Shown here: piece by piece, positions 47,245 to 60,000 of the stretch | Numbering within the stretch: the first letter of the stretch is position 1 | How the letters are laid out: the number at the start of each line of letters is the position of its first letter | Assembly (NCBI RefSeq): GCF_031755915.1 | Contig: NC_083387.1 | Location: 20,109,001 to 20,173,000 of the forward strand | Source of the DNA: Ziziphus jujuba | Taxonomy: Eukaryota; Streptophyta; Magnoliopsida; Rosales; Rhamnaceae | DNA: 64,000 bases | Direction: 5' to 3' | Position numbers and translations under genes: made by a program | The notes under the pieces: model-generated | Seen by the model: only the letters and a program-made list of their open reading frames with translations | The model's database searches: none | Told to the model about the DNA's origin: nothing

Positions 47245-50009
47245 TTAATTAATTAATTAATCAAAGACTTCTTCTTCTTTTTTAATTTGATGGGCATTCA
47301 TGAATATTCAGCTATAAGTGTTTCTAGTAGTTATAGTAATTCTAGTACAATGGGTATTAATTTCTGAAATTTGACATTAGATTGATATATTTTTGAGTTG
47401 GGGGAAAAAAATTTAAAAAAAAAAAAAAAAAAAAAGGTGCTGTTCTTTTGTAAACTAGTTGTTAGGTTCTCTCCTCAATTTGGGAGACAGCTTAGTTTGA
47501 AAAAACACACACTTTCTCATAATTATAGTAATACTCCTAATTTTCACAAAGTCTTATTCAATTTCTAGTTGCTGACTAGTAAATGTTTGTGTTTGAGTTG
47601 AAGTTTGCAATATTTATGTGGGTTTCTAAGTATGAGTTTTTTTTTTTAATTTTCTTTTTGCTTAGAATTATTAGTTTATGTTTAAGTATTGTTTCCAGCC
47701 AATTACAGTTTGATTCTTAATTATTTTGGTTCTGCAATACTTGTTGATAATCTCCTATTATTTTTAATTTTTTTGCTTCCGATATGTAGATAGATATTGT
47801 TTCAAACCTAGAGTAGTTTTCAATGGTAAATGCTGGCATCTATCGTTTTTAAATTTTGATATTGACATATATGTTAATAAAAATGTTAAATTTGAATATT
47901 GATTTTCTAATGATAAATATTAAAAAAATAGTAAATAACATTGATAATACTAAATCTTAAATTATATTTAATTAAATTGTTTTATTCTTTAATAGGATCC
48001 ACCACCATAAAATGAGATCTACTATCAAATCATCACATATTTTTACAAACGAATCCACTGTATAAAATGTCAATTGCAAATTTTGTAATTGATATCAAAT
48101 TTGTCACAAAAAAAACAACATTGGAAAATTTTGCAATTTGCAATTGTAAGAGGTGACAAAGTATTTGAATTGCATAATTTGGCAATGAATGCCATCGAAG
48201 ATGCTTCAAATATATAATAAAAAAATTCGTCATCTTTTTAGTCTATAATGTGTATTTGTTTATTAGTCTATTAATTAAGGAAAAGACGTGTCCTTAATTG
48301 TCGTGTCCTTAATTGTAACAGATGGAAACCAATATAAATGGGTATATAATCGAAATGTTTGACTTTTTTTTTTTTTTTTTTTTGCTGAAAGAAATGTTTG
48401 ACATTTTATGAACCAGTTATTGGATGAAAAGATGTGGCCCAATATGATTGGGCACTTGTAAGGTTAAAAGATGCAACAGCAGATGTAATGTGGGATGAAT
48501 AATGGGTTTTTCAAATGAAGATACATAGCCCAAAATTTAATGAGGTGAGTATTTGCAATCTACTACATATATGTACATTAGACGAGTATGGTAGTTCAGT
48601 TAATATAAATATTATTGTTTACATTTTATATATTAAATTTGAATCTACAGGAAGCAAAAAGTGCCTAGGGACAAATCAAATAAAATAAAAAAACATATAA
48701 GTTCATTTTTATTTTTATTTTTTTGAAATATCCGACTGTTAGTTACTTAACTGATTCCTGAATTTTACTTCCCTGCCTTAGATGTAGTTTCTTCAAAATC
48801 GTACTATATGTATTCTATTTTATCAAGGAAATAGCAAGTAACACATTATATCTTGCAGACTTCATACTTCGAAAGTCTTTTTAACAAAGCATAAATAAAC
48901 AGAAAAAAATCTGTATTTGTTAAATTGGCATCCCAAAATTCATATTAGAGATTTATTAGTTAATTTATTTTTTGCCCGGAAAATTCATCCATAGTAGAGA
49001 TGAGCAACATTTTTAATTTTTTTCCCTTTAAAATGACTTAATTAGTAAATGCCTTGAAACATTTCAGTTTTATTACTATATCTGTTTTTGTTTGCCTTGT
49101 ATGATATTTGTCTTATGATACATAAACTTCTATTAATTATATTATAGTTAATAAATTAGTCAATAGTACTCGTATCATAAGTAATTTTGAAAAAAAAAAT
49201 ATATATATATATATACACATATAGTTTTCCATACCAAATTTCAAAAGTACGGAAAAATATGCGATTTTTTAAAGGATAAAAGTTTAAAATACATATTAAA
49301 CGTATTGCGGTATTATACGAGTGAAAAAAAATGTATTTTTGGAGAAATAAATAATTTCAATTATTTTTCTCTTTTATAACAACATAAAAAATGCATGTAA
49401 GTTTTTTATTTTATTTTTATTCTTTTAACTATTTATTATTTTTATTTTTTTAATGTATAAAACCATATTATCTTACTACTAGTTATATTTTTATCATATA
49501 TGTTAAAAATTAATAATTTTAATATATATCTAATATCCATAGTTTATATCTCGTTTTTGTTTTTTTTTTTTTAATTTATAATATATTATACGCATACATG
49601 CGGAAAACTTTCTGTTTATGTATTTTTTGGTTGAATTTTTCTCCATATTTTTAAATAAATAAAAAGATTTATTCACGTATATATTGTTTATGTATTTTTA
49701 TCGTTCCATGTTTAACTAACTATGTTATATATACACCAACATTTCAATTTAAGTGTTCTTAACATTACCTTTCAGCTGGTATATACATTGAAAACATCAC
49801 CATGAATGTACTTATTGACCATAAAATTTTGAGATTAAAATTGTTATATGTTTGCTTTGGAAATGGGTTTTTAATTAAACAAATAACTATCAATTTATAA
49901 ACAAGTTATATTAACATATTTGGATTGCACAATGCAGATGCCCAAACATGCTAAGTAATTATGCATGTTAGTGTTATAAAAACATGTTTCAAATTTGAAT
50001 TTTTGATCA
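47245..50009. other. AT-rich intergenic region
   Basis: 3' UTR of the zinc-finger gene just after 47244, with an (AATT)n run. Poly-A at 47417-47436, poly-T at 48365-48383, (TA)n at 49200-49215. No gene or clear transposon recognised. Confidence 0.5.
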
Positions 50010-50480
50010 ATTTGATTGGGATTGACTAAATGGATCTCATGATTGACCTTTTGGTATTGCTAAAGCTTCGTTTTGACCAAGACATCATTGCGAACTACTC
50101 ATCATCACAAATTAATAGACTAGCAGCATGCCAAAATTAGAGTTGAGATCAAAAACTTATGGTCAGATCAAGGTGAGTTCCAAACCAATGGAGCGAAGCT
50201 AAAGCTCACTTTCTATTTGTATAAACCATGGCTTTGGCTTATGTATTTATTATTTTATAATGTTTGTCAATATGAGTTCGTAGACTAGCAACATGCTTAA
50301 TTTGGATCCATAGTTGAAATGTTATAGATCTCTAAAGTTGCACTTAATTTTTTGGGACTGACTTTACTAGGTTGTTTTATTAAAAGACATATAAAAAGAT
50401 GTTTGAAAATATCCCTAATAGGTGCCATGTGTCACCAATCTACAAATGACACATGACCAACTTCTTCTTCTTTTTTCCTT

Positions 50481-50526
<46 letters not shown>

Positions 50527-50960
50527 CCCCCCCCCCCTCCACACACACGATAAGCTCTCTCTCCTTTTTAGGTTTGGTCGAAATTGACAGTTTTCCAGCC
50601 ACCCAACCCAGGCGCTGGTGACCTTAGTCGTCAAATTTCATAGCCAGCTACCGTAAACATGCCTAGGTTTTGGCGGCTATTTTGGAATTTATAGTGATTT
50701 GGCTATTTTCCACCAAATCCAACCTAACCAATACCTTTATGCCCCTTATTTTGGACCTTTTGATTTCAAATATGGCATCCATTTTTTAAATTCCAAGTCA
50801 TTTGAGAGATATGATTATTTGAAGTTTAGTTGGAACTTTCTGCCATTCTTCGACCACAAGCAGCGAGTTTGGTTAATTGGAGCTAAGTATTCTCAAGTTT
50901 TCATTTGGAACATGGTTTGTCAATTGTGATTAAGTATTTAAGATCTTACTATTTTTAAGC
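50010..50960 (+). repeat. Tekay-like LTR fragment (LTR start half), plus orientation
   Basis: It resembles the reverse complement of 17000-18130: 'ttgacc' repeats (50020-50090), 'agttcgtagactagcaacatgc', 'gtgccatgtgtcacc', a CT-rich tract, 'caaatatggcatccattttt' and 'gagagatatgattatttgaag'. It has no visible LTR ends. Confidence 0.65.
50482..50537. repeat. (CT)n followed by C-run
   Basis: CT dinucleotides at 50482-50524, then 13 C at 50525-50537. It occupies the place of the GA/CT-rich tract of other LTR copies and probably expanded from it. Confidence 0.95.
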
Positions 50961-51089
50961 TAATTTTAGTAATTACTGTAAAAGTTTGTTTGTGTTAGAA
51001 GCTTTTCTTAAAAGTTCTTATCGCATATAGGTTCCAGTGGTTGTAGAGGTTTATGAAATATTTAATTTCATGAAATTGCGCATAAATAG

Positions 51090-51350
51090 AAAAATCCCAA
51101 ATTTTTGGGCAACAATGTCGGCATTCTTCCAGAGTTACCTATCTGAACCCTAGGACAGTTCCAACTAAGAGAAACCCTACCGATACTTCTATAGAAAATC
51201 CAGCAGCATTTCTCCTGTAAAATTGACTTCCCTGATATTCCTTACACAGAAAACTCACTTCAAACGTATACATCTGCCTTATTCCTTAACCTTACTATAA
51301 GTTTCCATACATTTGTAGGACTTTGATAACAATAACGCATGAATATAAAT
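51090..51350 (-). repeat. Tekay-like LTR fragment (LTR end), minus orientation
   Basis: Aligns with 15330-15540: 'ccagagttacctatctgaaccctagg', 'agaaaatccagcagcatttctcct', 'cacagaaaactcactt' and 'acattactataag'-like blocks, in the same order. It ends where retrotransposon internal sequence begins. Confidence 0.65.
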
Positions 51351-51359
51351 ATAAATAAT

Positions 51360-51555
51360 AAATAATAAATCATTGGAGTTTCCGGGATATGGTGTGGTAG
51401 TGTACCCCAAGTGGTTAGTTATCACCATATAGTTATAGTTGTTCAAGGAATAACATTACCAAATAGTCCGAGCAGATGGTGCAAGTCCTCGTTGACTCTG
51501 CTCATAGTTGAGTCTTTTAAATTTCGAGGATGAAAATTTTATAAGGGGAGTAGAT
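51360..51555 (+). other. retrotransposon internal 3' end with polypurine tract
   Basis: It contains 'aatttcgaggatgaaaattt' and then 'ataaggggagtaga' just before the LTR start TGTAGC at 51556. Tekay/Del elements typically carry this order (end of pol, purine tract, LTR). Only about 200 bp of internal region remains. Confidence 0.65.
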
Positions 51556-53339
51556 TGTAGCATCTTGTTCCGAATCACACCGGAAATTTTCGTGTTGACC
51601 AAGTTTGATCGCCGATGATAAAGCGGGGTCAAATCTTGACTCTTTGCTGTGGATGGAATTTTTCATTGAACGAGATACTATTGTGGAATACACGTCGATC
51701 CGAGTTCGTAGATTAGTAGTACGTCGAAAACAGAAATACGGTTTGAAAGTTATAAGCGAAACAAAATGCAATCTAGACTGGTCAACGAGTTTGGAATCGA
51801 CTTTTTATTTACATAGATTTTAGGGTTGACTCATGCTTTATGTGAAAGTGCTTGTCGATACAAATTCATAGACTGGTGACACGCTTAACTTGGACCTGCA
51901 GTTGAAAAGTTATGAATTTTACAAATTGTATCTATGTTTTCCAAGACTAGTTTTTGACAATAAAATAATTGGGAAAGTCCTTAATTTGTGTCATATGTCA
52001 TCATTTGAAAGGTACCATGTGTTGTAAGAGAAAAGGGTTATGTGTCATGATGAAAAGGTGCCATGTATTATTCTCAATAAAAGATTATCTTATTTTGTTT
52101 TATTATTATTTTATCATTATTATATTCTTTTATTATTTTACTTTATTTTATTTCTTTTTCTTTTTCTTTTTCTTTTTCCTTTTTTCTTTCCTTTTCCTTT
52201 TTCCCCCACATGAGAAAACACTTCCTGCTTGTTCTTCCTCTTTCTTCTTATACCATTAAATATGTAAGGTATTGAATTTATATTTTCGGAATTTAGAAAA
52301 CTGTAGTTTTATATCCTTTTTAAATTATTGTTAATTTTGCTGTTGAGGTTATAAAAAAAAATATTTTTATGTATTTAATTATTTGAAAAATTTTATATGG
52401 TCTTGATGATATTTTTTATATAAATTAATTTGAATGTTTGAAAAAATAATTATATTAAATTATTGTAATCAAATATGTATTTATGTATTTATTTATTTAT
52501 TTATTTATTTATGCATTTGATTTTATGGTAATAGAAATTGAAATGCTTAAATTGATGGATTTGTAATTATGGGTTAAAGAAGAATATGAGATTTTATGGA
52601 TTTGGTAAAAGAGCACAAATTCGATTTTATTTTATTAAAATTCAAATTTTATAATATTATTATAAAATTTTATAGTTTTTAGGTGCACCATACAGTACTA
52701 GTGTTATGTATTGTATTGTTGATAAGCGCGTAAGTTTATATGATCATCCTGTGAGATGTCATGGATTTGAAGGCTGACAAGTATTATACAGTGAGCAAGC
52801 CGTCTCCTTTCATGGTCAGGAATGACTGTTGATTATATTATCACTATCTTGTGGTCGCCATAGACCTGAAGGCTAGCAAATATATATATTTGTACAATGA
52901 ACATTAGCAGCCCTTCTCCTTAGTCGCAAGATGATTGTTTATTATGATTATGGGTAAACGTGCCAGGAATATTCATGGTCGTTTCTGTAAGGGTAGACAA
53001 GTATAATACAGAACGAGTACCAACCATCTTCCCCTTGGCCGCAAGATGGTTGTCATTACAGATTAGTATGCATATATGTATGGCTATCCTATGAGAGCTA
53101 TGGATCCGAGGTATGACAAGTATTGTGCACAGTGAGTATAAGCCTCCCTTACAATCAACTATTTAGCTATAGCAAGTTATAAGCAGCGGCGTCATTGGGA
53201 CGTCAAGGCGACCGTTTGCAAGTTTTGCTTTTTAACCTTCCTGTTAGACCGTACTTGGGACGCTGGATATCGTCTGGTGCTACTGGTATATAGCAAGATG
53301 CATCAAGTAGTTTTATATATATATATATACATATATCTC

Positions 53340-53370
<31 letters not shown>

Positions 53371-54740
53371 GTTATATTATATTGTATTTGTATGCACCAC
53401 ATCTTATGGGGGCAACGATCCGATGTGGTCCATGAAAAGCTAACTTCGTAACTATTCTGCCTACAAGTCCAAGGGATCAGACGGCTAATATGGGTAACCA
53501 CTCTTAGGCAATGTTGGTAGCAGAGTATCAATGACAGTTGGAATTATGAATTGCGTAGCATGTTGAATAGTATCGTATGTACCTTCGATACGAGTGTGTA
53601 TATTTCATAATATATAATGAGTTTTAAAATATTATTTTATCTTATGTTATCTTATTCATTCATAATTTGATTTATTAATATTATCCTTATTACCTTATTG
53701 TTATTACTATTATTAACATTATTGTTATTAATGTTGTTATTATTATTATTGATATTATTGTTTATTTATTTATTTATTTATTATTATGATCATTATTAGC
53801 GGTTATTATTATTATTATTATTATTATTTTCTATTATCATTGTTATCATTAACATTGTTATTGTTTTATTATTGTTGTTGTGTTTGTTACTATTATTTAT
53901 TATGATTATGATTATTTTTATTTTTATTATTATCTTCATTATTTATTATTATCATTATTATTCTTATTATTATTTTCATTATCATTTTTATAATTTTTGT
54001 TGTTACTATTTTTTATTAGCAATGGTATTTACCAATAAAATTATTATCAATTATTATCGTAGTTTTTATTATTAATTGTTGAGATTATTAGGATTATTAT
54101 TATTTGTTATTATTATTATTATTTGTTTATTTATTCATTATTATTATTTTCATTACTATTACTTGTTATTATTATTATTTTTACCATTCTCGCTATTATT
54201 ATTTTATTGTTATTATTATCAATTATTATTATGATTATTATACAGGAAGCCTTCGGACAAGTGTAGAAGCCTTCAAACAAATATGTAAGCCTTCGAGCAA
54301 GTGTGGAAGCCTTTGTGCAAATTGGGCTATTATTGTCATTAATATTACTATTAAATTTGTTGCCTTATTACCCTCCTTCTTACATTATGCATTGGTACAT
54401 TTGTAAAACAGTATTAAAATGTAGTACAGTACTAAGTGGGTGGTGTGGGCGAACATGATTAATTAAAAGTATTTCGTATTTTTAAATTATTTCTAATATA
54501 CATGCATCTATATTTATATTTTGCTATCGAATCGCTGTAAATTGTGAAATTATTTGTAGTAAGGTGGGAAAGGCGAGATAGTACCATATAGGAGTGCATT
54601 TCCATGTAGATAATTTCTGGAGCATATTCTATTCTTAGGGAAGATGCTATCGGATTTTCAATAGGATGGTCCAGTAAGATTTCCTCTGGGATCAGGGCTT
54701 ATCTAAGGTTCCAGAAAGAGATTCTGGATGGATCCTGAAA
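51556..54740 (+). repeat. Tekay/Del-like 3' LTR, near-complete
   Basis: 3185 bp, from TGTAGCATC to GGATCCTGAAA (family end GGTCCTGACA). It has three or so degenerate repeats of about 120-150 bp at 52730-53160 ('..ggctgacaagtatt..cagtgagc..'), (TA)n at 53345-53368, an AT-triplet tract at 53640-54240 and 'gccttcgnacaagtg' units at 54243-54320. The flank TATGG at 54741-54745 is the reverse complement of the CCATA beside the LTR edge at 36962. Confidence 0.8.
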
Positions 54741-54935
54741 TATGGATTTTAAACTTTGTTTAAATTAGGTTTCAAATTTTAGCAATTGACACTGAAAACA
54801 GTAGAGAAGATAGATATTGTAATGGATTTGTTTTTGTATGGATTTTGAGTCTGTTTGATTTCATTTGGAGATGATTATAAGATATGGTTCTCCAATGCAA
54901 CAATATAGATTTTGCTGGACTTATATAAATTTCTT
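54741..54935 (-). repeat. inverted copy of the 37.1-37.27 kb host segment
   Basis: The reverse complement matches 37120-37270: 'ttataatcatctccaaatgaa', 'ccattacaatatctatcttc', 'gttttcagtgtcaattgcta'. It starts exactly at the LTR edge. Confidence 0.8.
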
Positions 54936-55947
54936 GGTGTGAGATACATAAGTAACCCGTGAAAAAAAGTTAAAGTGTTTTTGATGTAATCTGAATGTTA
55001 ATGTTTAGATTAATTTATGTTAGAATATGATGTTCACAGTAGAGTGTTTTATCAACATGGAATGAAGTAATCATTAATTAATTTAATTTAGTTCCCAATT
55101 CCCTTTTTAGTTTCTTATGTTTTATTTAATGTTTCGCAGATTTGGCTCTCTTAAAGTTTGACATACACTCGAACCAATTAGCAACTAAGATGGCCCCAAC
55201 AGTTTTTAGAAGCTTACAATATTTCCCTTTTTGTCTCCATCCAACTACATTATTCAGATGAAAGAATTGGATTTTCTATTGCACAATAAAAGGTACACAT
55301 TCCCAGACAACCACACAAGAAAAGCAAATGTCCAATGTCAAAGTTTCATCATGCCTCGCTATCAAAACACTTGATAAAATGTACAGCTCTCCACTCTTAC
55401 CAAAGCATTCTGCAACTGTCCATCTAATTATGAATCTCTGGTGCTTTGCCAATTTTGAACTCAAAGGCCGTCAAAAGTTCCATCAAAGTGGGCTTTGCAC
55501 TTAATTATAAATTGTCTTTAAACTCTAAATTCGATAAGAAACAGTACTTTCATCCATACCAAACACATTGACCATTAACATCTAAAGCATGTGGTATTTG
55601 AGGTTCTCTATTTGCTACCAGTTGTCTTTTATTTATGATTTGAGATTGTAATCCTTAGGCTTATTTGTGTACTTCTTAAACTATGGTTGTTGGTGATGAG
55701 TATATTTTTTTAGTGTATTAATTGAAAAGCTAATTGAAGAAGCGTAAGTAAATTAAGACAGTTAATGCAACAGCTAGATTTTAGATTACAAGCTTGAGAA
55801 AGAGTAAAAATGATGTCTTTATCTATAACCTAAGTAATTTATTCCACCATATGCTGTACATGTACGTGAAGAATGTCTAAATATTTAAACATAAAAGGAT
55901 CTTTTAAGTTAAATTTATGATTATCACCACTGTTTGGATATCATTAC
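54936..55947. other. intergenic region
   Basis: No gene supported. Around 55190-55500 the composition is less AT-rich and a 62-codon minus frame exists (55464-55276), but I see no known motif in it. Confidence 0.45.
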
Positions 55948-56030
55948 TTAAATTGCATTCAATAAATGTATAGTATAATTTCTTGGTGCCATAGATAATA
56001 TTAAAATAATTGTAATAATATATGGAGTGT

Positions 56031-56063
<33 letters not shown>

Positions 56064-57070
56064 CATAAAAGTTTACCTAAGGGCCTATCTGTAATACTGA
56101 TAGATGTTATCAGTAATTTTTCCAGCAAGCTTGTTAAAATCTAGAAAAATTACCTACAGGTTCCATCGGTATTACTGATAGGCCTTTTGGTAATTATGAA
56201 AATAAAAAATTTCTTTTTTGTTTGTTAACGGATTAATTTGTGTTATTTTTTTCTTATCTTTTTACCATTACCTAAGTTGCATTCAATAAATATACGAAGT
56301 GTTATATTAAAAAAAACTAACATAAAAAATTACTAAAGGGTCTATCGGTAATACTAATGGTTTCATCAATAATTTTTCCTCAAGCTTGTTGGAATCCAGA
56401 AAAATTACCAACAAAGGCCATCGGTAATATCAATAGGCCCTTCAATAATTATGAAAATACAAATTTTCTTTCTTGTTTGTTGATGGAGTAATTTGTTTTC
56501 TTTTTTCCTTAACTATTTTTTTATCATTACCTTAGTTGCACTTAACAATTTTATGGTGTCATACATAATATAAAAATAATTGGAATAAAATATGAAGTGT
56601 TATATAAAAAATTAAAATAAAAAATTACCGGAGAGTCTATCAGTAATACCGATGTATGCTGTTGGTAATTTTTCCAGCAAGCTTGTTAAAATCTGAAAAA
56701 ATTACTGACAAGTTTCATCGATATTACTGATGGGCTATTGGTAATTTTGAACATACAAATTTTCATGTTTTGTTTGTTAGTGAGTTAATTTGTTTTTTCT
56801 TCCATATGTTTTTTATCATTTGTTAAGTTGATTTGAATAAATGTATAATTACAAATTCTATGATGTCATTCATGATATAATCTTTATGTTAATCTTTGGA
56901 GAAATTACCAACAACGTCGATCATGATTATCGATGGATTGTTAGTAATTTCAGTTTGCACAATTTTGTTGATAATGGCTTAATTTTTGTTTCTGTTGTTT
57001 TTTAATTATTTTTTAAATTGCATAGAACAAATATATAAGTACAAATTCTATGGTATCATATATGATGTGC
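55948..57070. repeat. tandem array of about five 200-330 bp units with internal palindromes
   Basis: Unit starts marked by 'ttgcattcaataaatgtata'-like sequence lie near 55951, 56279, 56533, 56826 and 57018. Each full unit then has 'aaaattac...gggtctatcggtaatactgat', 'taatttttccagcaagcttgttaaaatctagaaaaattacc', a palindrome-like 'catcggtattactgatgg' core, and 'ggtaatt(a/t)tgaaaat'. No ORF. Not recognised as a named family; it could be a satellite or the subterminal repeats of a DNA transposon. Confidence 0.75.
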
Positions 57071-57658
57071 AAAATAACATAAAACACCACAATTTGATAT
57101 AAAAAAATAAAAATAAAATAAAATAAAAAAATGTGTCATAATGCATTTGTGTACTTCTCTGCATCCATATGAGATGTCCCAACGCAAGCTCAACCTCCCA
57201 AACTTCACAAGCTATATTGGGCTCCTCAAAGAGTTCTTTTTCTCTTGAATCATGATAGGCTCTTTTACATAGATATGGCAATTTGTCCCGCATTCCACAT
57301 CCTTGTAATGAATCTCTAATTAAATAGGGAATTGGGGCAGGCGCAGGGCAAAAACCTTATACTAAAGTCAGGGTCGGGGCGGAGACAAGGATTATTATAT
57401 TCTCCATCCCATAACTTCACATGCTTAAACACATTATTTAGGATATTATGATAAAGATTGATCATATACATCATATAACAGTTAGATTCTAATAAATTAT
57501 TTGCTTTTTACATCCAAAAATTTAGCTTCCTTATATACACAACAAAAGAAGCCCGAATTTGTTTAGGGATACAGGGGGACTACTTTCATAAATTTTACAA
57601 ACTAATGGCAATAGTTATGCATAGAGTTTTCAAACTTCTTAACATCAACATGGACAAC

Positions 57659-57692
<34 letters not shown>

Positions 57693-58609
57693 GCATAAAT
57701 TTCAATGTGACATTGATATGGAACTTACTTATGCATATAGTACTTGAACTCTTGTCCCCTAACATGATATTTTTCTCCTTCAAGCTACAATCAAAATACA
57801 AACATACAATAATTGCTAAGTAGCAAGAAGAAGGGGAACCCTAATTTATAGCAAAGGGCAGAGATACATTGTGTTAAGGTGCTATGAGAACATTGTGGTG
57901 GCTCTCAATGACATTTTATCTACAATATGATAATTCAAGTATGTGTTCCCTTTTGAAAGCTAATGAAAGCGTAGAGAGGAAATAGCACCTGAGGTGATCT
58001 ATGTAATGGAATTTCCACGATTTTTTTCCTTCGTTTTTCTTGATTATGCAGGCCTTTGATGCACTAATGCCAGAATTATTTAGGCCACAAATATGTTTAT
58101 TCATTCAAAGGAAAATGGAGGCCCCATTAAAGTAGCCACAACCGGTTCACATCATAGGCTTTAAGTGATTGATCTGCAGCTTCTTTACGATCCTCAGCTA
58201 TTTTAAACTCAGCATATCAATAGCAATCTCATTTCCTACCACAACCAAAAAACACATCCTAATGACTTAGAGGTATATTATGAGAAGGGGAAAGCTACAA
58301 AGTCTTCAACCATTAAAGACAATATCACTTAAAATGTTAACTTTAAAGAAGAAAGGCAGCAGCATCCAAAAGCAAAATAACCATATCAATTGAAAGATGA
58401 AACTACCTTTTGAATGGATTACAGATATAAAATAAGAAATAGAGGATCCTTATCATTGTCTAAGCCTAACCCAAACTCTATATTGAATTTTGACCTTGAA
58501 CCTCTTTAAGCTAATTCATAACCTAATATCAGTTTGTACCAATTTTTGAATCTCACAACATTTTATCTGATACTATTTTCAGTTTGTTCACATTGATAGA
58601 ATAAAACAA
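57071..58609. other. AT-rich region without recognised genes
   Basis: (TA)n at 57661-57688. Minus frames at 57293-57048 and 58104-57916 have no recognisable motif. Further exons of the ARF-GEF pseudogene would be expected here on the minus strand, but I could not identify them. Confidence 0.45.
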
Positions 58610-60000
58610 TATACCAACCTTAATTGCATATATATTTTTTTATTTGATGTCAGCAGGAGAATGCAAAGAATAGCATTCTTTGAGTCTTCATGGACATTAC
58701 AGTATTGACATGAATAGCATAACAGATGCCTTCAAGACAGAGGGCTATTATTACTTCATCATCAGTTTGGTCCAGCGGAGCACTGAATGCAGCCAGCATA
58801 GGAGCCTAACAAACCTCAAAGTGCAAAGGAAGTAAAATTTGCTAGAGAAGTCACAAATGCATCTCTATGAGTCTTCATGGACATTACAACAGTGACATGA
58901 ATAGCATAACGAATGCCTTCAAGACAAAGGGCTATTATTACTTCATCATCAGTTTGGTCCAGCGGAACACTGGATGCAGCCAGCATAGGAGCCCAACAAA
59001 CCTCAATCCTAAATATGAGAATCACCACATCTGTTGCAGCATAATAAACTGACCTACAAAATTATAAATTTTTTATCAAGTACTGACAAGAATTTGTATA
59101 CCTATATTATAACTTCATCAGATGGTATCTAAAAGATTGCTTTCTTTAAAAATGAAATGCCCGAGTTCATAAGAAGCAGAATCTTAGTAGAAATGTTCAG
59201 ATGTATGAAAAACTATTGTTCCACATCAAGCTGAAAGTAACATAATTCACCAGAAACTAATAGCAGAGATTTAATAAAAAAATATGGCCCTTGATAAGGT
59301 AGAATTGCATAAGAAAAATAGTAAACCCATACCCAAATAAATGGCTTGGATAGTGAAATAGATATGATGTAAGGTGATGGTAAAGCATCAATATTTGGAG
59401 CATCAGAAAGCCAATTAGTCTTACTCTGATTTGCGTGCTTTTTCTTTGAACTGTTCTTGCATGTGCCTAATAAGATCATTACTGGTCTCCATATACTTGT
59501 CTTCCCCATGTTTTCAAATCACAATATGCAAGATAGAGTCCAAGCCCAAAATTCTGTTTGAGTTCATGGCCTGTATCTGTGGAGGAGCCAAATCATCATC
59601 TTTCATTTTTATCTCATTTCTAGATATCGTTCATACAATGACCTCATGTACTCCTCAGACAAATCTTTTCCATCATCAATGCCACAATTGTTTCGTATAA
59701 AATCATCAGCAGACATCTACAAATTTTGATAGCCACATAGAGAGAAGATATCAAAATTATTAGCATACAATCTAAGTTCCTCCAATTATAACAATATATG
59801 TGAAGTAATCCAGTTTCCTCCTATCAACTGCGGATGGTAGGAAGAAGAAAAATTAAAATCAAGAACTAACCTTGTTCTTCGCCATTGCATTATGAGCATC
59901 TGTATTGAGCATTATCACAGAGTAAGCAAGGACATATGCCGTGTCAGCACTAGTAAAAGCTTTTGGATTACATTTGCAATATCGCTCAGAAAACTTATGA
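58610..60000 (-). pseudogene. BIG: BIG-type ARF-GEF (Sec7) gene fragment
   Basis: Three minus-strand exons can be traced. 60000-59871 has '[20 protein letters not shown]', '[14 protein letters not shown]', the Sec7 catalytic-domain core. 59717-59425 has 'MSADDFIRNN.GIDDGKDL', then 'ISRNEIKMK', 'NSNRILGLDSI' and 'METSNDLIRHMQEQFKEKARKS'. 59053-58610 has 'VYYAATDVVIL', 'IEVCWAPMLAA.SVPLDQ' and 'SMKTHRDAFVTSLANFT', then the HSPADIK end. Splice signals match between them. BIG proteins activate ARF GTPases at the trans-Golgi and are about 1700 aa, so this is a small part. Defects are a TGA in 'IVI*KHG', a one-base shift near 59630, a TAA after HSPADIK, and an internal duplication of the last exon (58678-58818 versus 58868-59005). 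Confidence 0.87.
58678..59005 (-). repeat. tandem exon duplication in the ARF-GEF pseudogene
   Basis: Two direct copies of about 140 bp lie 190 bp apart, both encoding 'APMLAA' to 'MSMKT'. The left copy has TAG in place of the Trp codon before APML. The junction joins the exon's 'FTSFAL' sequence back to 'EVC'. Confidence 0.9.

Noticed and set aside
55948..57070. CRISPR-like array
   Set aside because: Units are 200-330 bp, degenerate and lie in plant DNA. No short exact repeats with unique spacers.
57048..57293. 81-codon minus frame as a gene
   Set aside because: No recognisable domain, and it overlaps the end of the tandem array. Evidence is too weak to annotate it.
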